The notes under the pieces: generated by a model
Seen by the model: the letters and a program-made list of their open reading frames with translations, nothing else
The model's database searches: none
Told to the model about the DNA's origin: nothing
Program-made: the position numbers and the translations under genes
Shown: positions 60,688 through 64,000 of the stretch, piece by piece
How positions within the stretch are numbered: position 1 is the first letter of the stretch
How the letters are laid out: each line of letters begins with the position of its first letter
NCBI RefSeq assembly: GCF_002280675.1
Contig: NZ_NCEN01000002.1
Coordinates: 124,001 to 188,000, forward strand
Origin: Novosphingobium sp. 32-60-15
GTDB lineage: Bacteria; Pseudomonadota; Alphaproteobacteria; Sphingomonadales; Sphingomonadaceae
Direction of reading: 5' to 3'
Length of the DNA stretch: 64,000 bases

Positions 60688-61932
60688 TCAGATGAAGTCG
60701 GCGGGCGAGATATTCGGCTCGACGCTCAACAGAGATTTGCCGAAGATTTCGTAGCCGACGTAGGGCAGGTTCGCGACGTGCCGCATGGCAAACGAGGCGT
60801 CGCGGTAGTAACGCTGGATCGGATTGGAATCGGCATAAGCACTTGATCCTGCGAGGAACATCAGCTGCTCAATCGCCTCGTTCAACAAATCGACGGCAAG
60901 CGAACCTTCGCCTTTGCTTTGTGCCCGTTCCTGAGGCGTCAGGCGGCGGCGTTCCAGGCCGGCCTGATCGATCATGTCGCAGGTTTTGAGCGTTAGCGCC
61001 TCTGCCGCCGCGATCCGTGCGGCAGCTTTGCCCAGTTCAACCTGCATGGTCACACAATCAGCCTGGCGGGCATAAGATGTGTAGACGATGGGCCGCTTGG
61101 CGGAAGCATCGCGGACCCGCTCCAGAATGGCCGATGCTGCTCCGGCGACGACCGCGTGCGCAGTGGCCCGCAAAAAGGGCATGAACGGCCAGTAGTCCGA
61201 TGGTTCGCCGACATGGCGCTTGCCCGCCTCGTGTCCGCCGATGCCCAACTTGGCGACGTGGAAGAACTGGTCACGCGGGATCAGCACGTTTTCGGCCACA
61301 ATGGTGTTCGAACCGGTGCCCTTCATTCCCATCATGTGCCAGGTGGTGTCGATCGTGTACTGGTCCCGGCGCAGATAGGCGAAGCCGCCGTGCTCCAAAG
61401 TTCCATCGGGCTTGCGAATGGCAACACCAAGCTGTGCCCACCCGGCATGGGCCGAACCCGAAGCGTAAGGCCAGCGTCCGTTGACGATATAACCGCCTTC
61501 GACCTCATCAAGCGTGCCTGGCGGATTGGCGATGCCGCAGATAACCGGGTGTTGCGCTCCTGCACCAAAGATCGCTTCTTGCAGCGCATCAGGGCCAAGG
61601 CTGGCAACCCAGGTGGTGCCGTGCAGCACAGTATAGACCCAGCCTACCGACGGATCACCCTTGGCCAGTTCATAACCGACCAGCGCCATGGCACGCGCGC
61701 TGGTGCCAACTCCGCCCCAGCGGCGGGGCGCAGCCATTGCCCAGAAGCCTGCATCGGTCAAAGCGCGGAACACGTCCGGATGAAGAACGCCGTTGTCATC
61801 GCCATACCCGGCATTGGCCAAAAGCATGGGCTGAAGCGCGCGGGCCTTGGCAATAAACTCCTTTTCCGCAGCCCGATTGTAATCAGGCATCGCGAAATCG
61901 GGTTCAAGGGCATCTTTCAGCATGGTGGCCAT
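60688..61932 (-). CDS. Acyl-CoA-dehydrogenase-fold oxidoreductase
   Basis: This 414-residue protein has the ACAD fold: FWAMAAPRRWGGVG, VEGGYIVNGRWPYASGSAHAGW and WHMMGMKGTGSNTIV. These elements resemble flavin-dependent hydroxylases (HsaA/HpaB-type) like the protein at 30630, more than true acyl-CoA dehydrogenases. It may hydroxylate an aromatic or phenolic intermediate with reduced flavin from an unlinked reductase. First gene of the minus-strand operon. GGAG lies 9 bases before ATG 61932. Confidence 0.82.
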   Translation of the reverse strand: MATMLKDALEPDFAMPDYNRAAEKEFIAKARALQPMLLANAGYGDDNGVLHPDVFRALTDAGFWAMAAPRRWGGVGTSARAMALVGYELAKGDPSVGWVYTVLHGTTWVASLGPDALQEAIFGAGAQHPVICGIANPPGTLDEVEGGYIVNGRWPYASGSAHAGWAQLGVAIRKPDGTLEHGGFAYLRRDQYTIDTTWHMMGMKGTGSNTIVAENVLIPRDQFFHVAKLGIGGHEAGKRHVGEPSDYWPFMPFLRATAHAVVAGAASAILERVRDASAKRPIVYTSYARQADCVTMQVELGKAAARIAAAEALTLKTCDMIDQAGLERRRLTPQERAQSKGEGSLAVDLLNEAIEQLMFLAGSSAYADSNPIQRYYRDASFAMRHVANLPYVGYEIFGKSLLSVEPNISPADFI

Positions 61933-61965
61933 GAAAGTTCTCTCCGTTAAAACATCTGATACTGA

Positions 61966-61993
61966 ATGAACAGTTTCTGTATATTGTGTTCAT
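61966..61993. promoter_or_regulatory. Inverted repeat ATGAACA-N14-TGTTCAT
   Basis: A perfect 7-bp inverted repeat starts 34 bases upstream of the ACAD-like gene. Its centre contains TATACA on the minus strand, a possible -10 box. The layout is that of a repressor operator covering the promoter of the 61932-57250 operon. The regulator is not identifiable; two TetR genes exist in the window. Confidence 0.5.
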
Positions 61994-62138
61994 AAAACCA
62001 TGCGATCGGGCTTTCGTAATTGATCAAGATCAAATCGTGACGATCCAGCGCACAACGCCGCATGTGTTTCATCAACTTTGAATGTCAGGCAGACGTTCAG
62101 GTGGCAGGACTCAACATTCCTGCACTATCGCGCGACAA

Positions 62139-62154
62139 CCTATCTTTTGACGGG
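62139..62154 (+). promoter_or_regulatory. Degenerate recurrent dyad CCTATC-TTTT-GACGGG
   Basis: The first half-site is perfect; the second matches five of six degenerate positions; the conserved G after CCTATC is T. It lies in the 397-bp divergent gap, 191 bases before the FO synthase start. Apart from this and the repeat at 61966 the gap shows no gene. Confidence 0.3.
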
Positions 62155-62329
62155 TCAGCAACGCGAAAGGGTTGTCCAAGCAAAGTCTTCGTTTGCAGCT
62201 TCGTCTGGCGACGGGCAGTTACTGGACTGCGGGAGAGAAAAGCATGGTGCACAGATCGGCCAGCGCGGCCGGCAACGCTCGGGAGCTTCGCGGCATGCGC
62301 TGTTCCTGCGTCGCGGGAAGGGTGTCGGG

Positions 62330-64000
62330 ATGATGGCCATCTGGCAGGACCGTGCCGCCAAGGCGGACGACATCATCGCAGCGCTTGACGCTTTGCCGCT
62401 CGGCACGCTTCTCGACACGGCAGAGGCGCTGACGCTTGATGGCCACGGGGCAATCGTAACTTACTCGCGCAAGGTCTTCATTCCACTGACGAAGCTTTGC
62501 CGGGATGTGTGCCATTATTGCACGTTCGCCCATACTCCGGCGCAAGTTGCAGAGGCTTATCTGGACCGGGACGCCGTTTTGGCGATTGCGCGGGCCGGGG
62601 CAGCGATGGGGTGCCGCGAGGCTCTTTTCACTTTGGGAGACAAACCCGAAGCACGCTATTCCGCCGCGCGTGAAGCGCTCGGCAAGCTGGGTCATGAAAC
62701 GACTCTGTCCTATCTGGCCGAAGTCGCCGCCCTGGTCTTTGATGAAACGGGATTGCTGCCACACCTTAATCCCGGCCTGATGGACGCAGCGGACTATGCA
62801 GCTTTGCGACCGCATTCCGCATCGATGGGCATCATGCTGGAATCGGCATCGGCGCGCCTTTGCGAAAAGGGCGAGGCCCATTTCGGATCGCCCGACAAAG
62901 AGCCTGCACGCAGATTGGCCGCCATCGAAGCGGCGGGCGAAGCGGCGGTTCCGTTTACCACCGGCTTGCTCATCGGCATCGGGGAAACGCGTCTTGAGCG
63001 GATCGAGGCACTGCTGGCGATCCGTGCATTGGACGACCGTTATGGCCACATCCAGGAAGTGATCATCCAGAACTTCCGCGCCAAACCCGGCACCAAGATG
63101 GCGGACCGCGCAGAGCCGACGCTGGATGACCATGTCTGGACGATCGCTGCGGCGCGCCTGATTCTTGGCGCGCAAATGACCATTCAGGCGCCGCCTAACC
63201 TGCATGACCGTTCAGCACTGGGCGATCTGATCCGCGCCGGTGTGAACGACTGGGGCGGGGTGTCGCCGCTGACGCCTGACCACGTCAACCCCGATGCACC
63301 GTGGCCACATCTTGAAGTACTGGCCGATGCCACTGCCGATGCTGGGCGCGCATTGCGCCAGCGGCTGGCGATAGGCCCGCGCCATGCCCAGCAAGCGACG
63401 CGGTGGTGCGATCCGCGCATCGCGCCTGCAGTGTTGCGGGCGGTGGACGGGCGCGGCCTGCCCAAGGACAGCGACTGGGCAGTCGGCCATGGCGATGCCG
63501 TGCCGGAACTGGCGCCAGCGCCTGCCACACCGGCAATTGCAAAGATTCTTGAGCAGGCCAGCTATGGAGAGCGGCTGGACGAAGCAGCAATTGCCAAGCT
63601 GTTCACGGCTGACGGCGACGACTTTGACAAGGTGTGCGCGCATGCCGATGGCTTACGCGCCGAAGTGGTGGGCGATACCGTTACTTACGCGGTCAACCGC
63701 AACATCAATTACACCAACATCTGTCTTTATCGCTGCGGGTTCTGCGCCTTTTCCAAAGGCAGCACCAAGGCAATGCGCGGACCGGCCTACCGGCTGGACT
63801 TTGCAGAAATCGGGCGGCGTGCCGCCGAGGCGGTGGAACGCGGTGCGACCGAGGTTTGTCTGCAAGGGGGCATCCACCCCGATTACGATGGCAATACTTA
63901 TCTCGACATCGTTGCAGCAGTGAAAGCCGCCGCACCCGGCATCCACATCCATGCGTTTTCGCCCCTGGAAGTGATGCACGGCGCGCGGACGTTGGGGCTT
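62330..64000 (+). CDS. fbiC: FO synthase, fused CofG-CofH (partial, runs off window)
   Basis: The frame is open from ATG 62330 (or 62333) to the right edge, 557 codons. The N-terminal CofG half has the radical-SAM cluster C57-RDV-C61-HY-C64. The CofH half begins around residue 400, with NINYTNICLYRCGFCAF carrying C465, C469 and C472. Both halves of 7,8-didemethyl-8-hydroxy-5-deazariboflavin synthase are thus on one chain, as in actinobacterial FbiC. It makes the FO chromophore of coenzyme F420 from tyrosine and the flavin precursor. About 250 residues are probably missing. It is divergent from the Rieske/P450 operon. Confidence 0.93.
   Translation, partial: MMAIWQDRAAKADDIIAALDALPLGTLLDTAEALTLDGHGAIVTYSRKVFIPLTKLCRDVCHYCTFAHTPAQVAEAYLDRDAVLAIARAGAAMGCREALFTLGDKPEARYSAAREALGKLGHETTLSYLAEVAALVFDETGLLPHLNPGLMDAADYAALRPHSASMGIMLESASARLCEKGEAHFGSPDKEPARRLAAIEAAGEAAVPFTTGLLIGIGETRLERIEALLAIRALDDRYGHIQEVIIQNFRAKPGTKMADRAEPTLDDHVWTIAAARLILGAQMTIQAPPNLHDRSALGDLIRAGVNDWGGVSPLTPDHVNPDAPWPHLEVLADATADAGRALRQRLAIGPRHAQQATRWCDPRIAPAVLRAVDGRGLPKDSDWAVGHGDAVPELAPAPATPAIAKILEQASYGERLDEAAIAKLFTADGDDFDKVCAHADGLRAEVVGDTVTYAVNRNINYTNICLYRCGFCAFSKGSTKAMRGPAYRLDFAEIGRRAAEAVERGATEVCLQGGIHPDYDGNTYLDIVAAVKAAAPGIHIHAFSPLEVMHGARTLGL

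Noticed and set aside
1..64000. tRNA, rRNA, CRISPR arrays, insertion sequences or attachment sites
   Set aside because: Reading both strands showed no cloverleaf-like conserved arms, no regularly spaced direct repeats, and no transposase or integrase motifs; a tool-based scan could still find a small RNA.

Overview
The window reads as chromosomal DNA of a GC-rich alphaproteobacterium, most likely a sphingomonad (Novosphingobium/Sphingobium/Sphingomonas type). This is inferred from the two large TonB-dependent receptors, the unusual density of short-chain dehydrogenases (SDRs), the P450cam-like P450s with a putidaredoxin-like ferredoxin, and the strong GGAG-type ribosome sites. No rRNA, tRNA, IS element, integrase or CRISPR array was seen. 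Coding density is very high, with roughly 5.7 kb of non-coding DNA in total.

Almost everything between 1 and 62 kb looks catabolic. I count 13 SDRs, 3 cytochrome P450s, 3 Rieske oxygenase alpha subunits (one with a beta subunit), 3 acyl-CoA-dehydrogenase-fold proteins, 5 NTF2/SnoaL-like proteins, 3 VOC proteins (one a clear extradiol dioxygenase), 3 dimeric alpha/beta-barrel (EthD-like) proteins, 2 APH-fold kinases, 2 CMD/AhpD-like proteins, 3 MFS transporters, 2 TonB receptors and 5 local regulators (2 GntR/FCD, 2 TetR, 1 HxlR).

Layout: (1) 1-1344, end of a molybdopterin oxidoreductase, a small membrane protein and an SDR. (2) 1398-5767, VOC protein facing an APH/SDR/double-NTF2 operon. (3) 5923-8466, TonB receptor, divergent from a nine-gene Rieske/SDR/APH operon ending at 16224. 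(4) 16232-26197, OYE+SDR, MFS+GntR, SDRs, NTF2 proteins and a CYP101-like P450. (5) 26444-31802, MFS/3-HIBDH/MaoC/MFS/HsaA-like operon. (6) 31914-38392, regulators, a Rieske oxygenase with ferredoxin, a RutE-like nitroreductase and an FAH-family hydrolase. (7) 38475-44861, a minus-strand acyl-CoA operon (GntR, ACAD, MDR, SDR, acyl-CoA synthetase, SDR). (8) 45105-51453, an operon with alkylsulfatase-like hydrolase, sulfotransferase, SDR, epoxide hydrolase, extradiol dioxygenase and alpha/beta hydrolase. (9) 51522-57169, HxlR, P450, SDR and a second TonB receptor. (10) 57250-61932, a minus-strand P450/Rieske alpha-beta/ACAD-like operon. (11) 62330 to the end, the start of a fused CofG-CofH FO synthase (coenzyme F420 biosynthesis).

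The genes fit a scheme of outer-membrane uptake, oxygenase attack on an alicyclic or polycyclic substrate, repeated alcohol/ketone oxidations, ring cleavage, and CoA activation with beta-oxidation-like steps. The substrate cannot be named from sequence. The most interesting non-gene signal is a recurrent 16-bp dyad, CCTATC-N4-GRNAGG, 55-133 bp upstream of many of these operons. It suggests a shared, apparently undescribed regulon operator.
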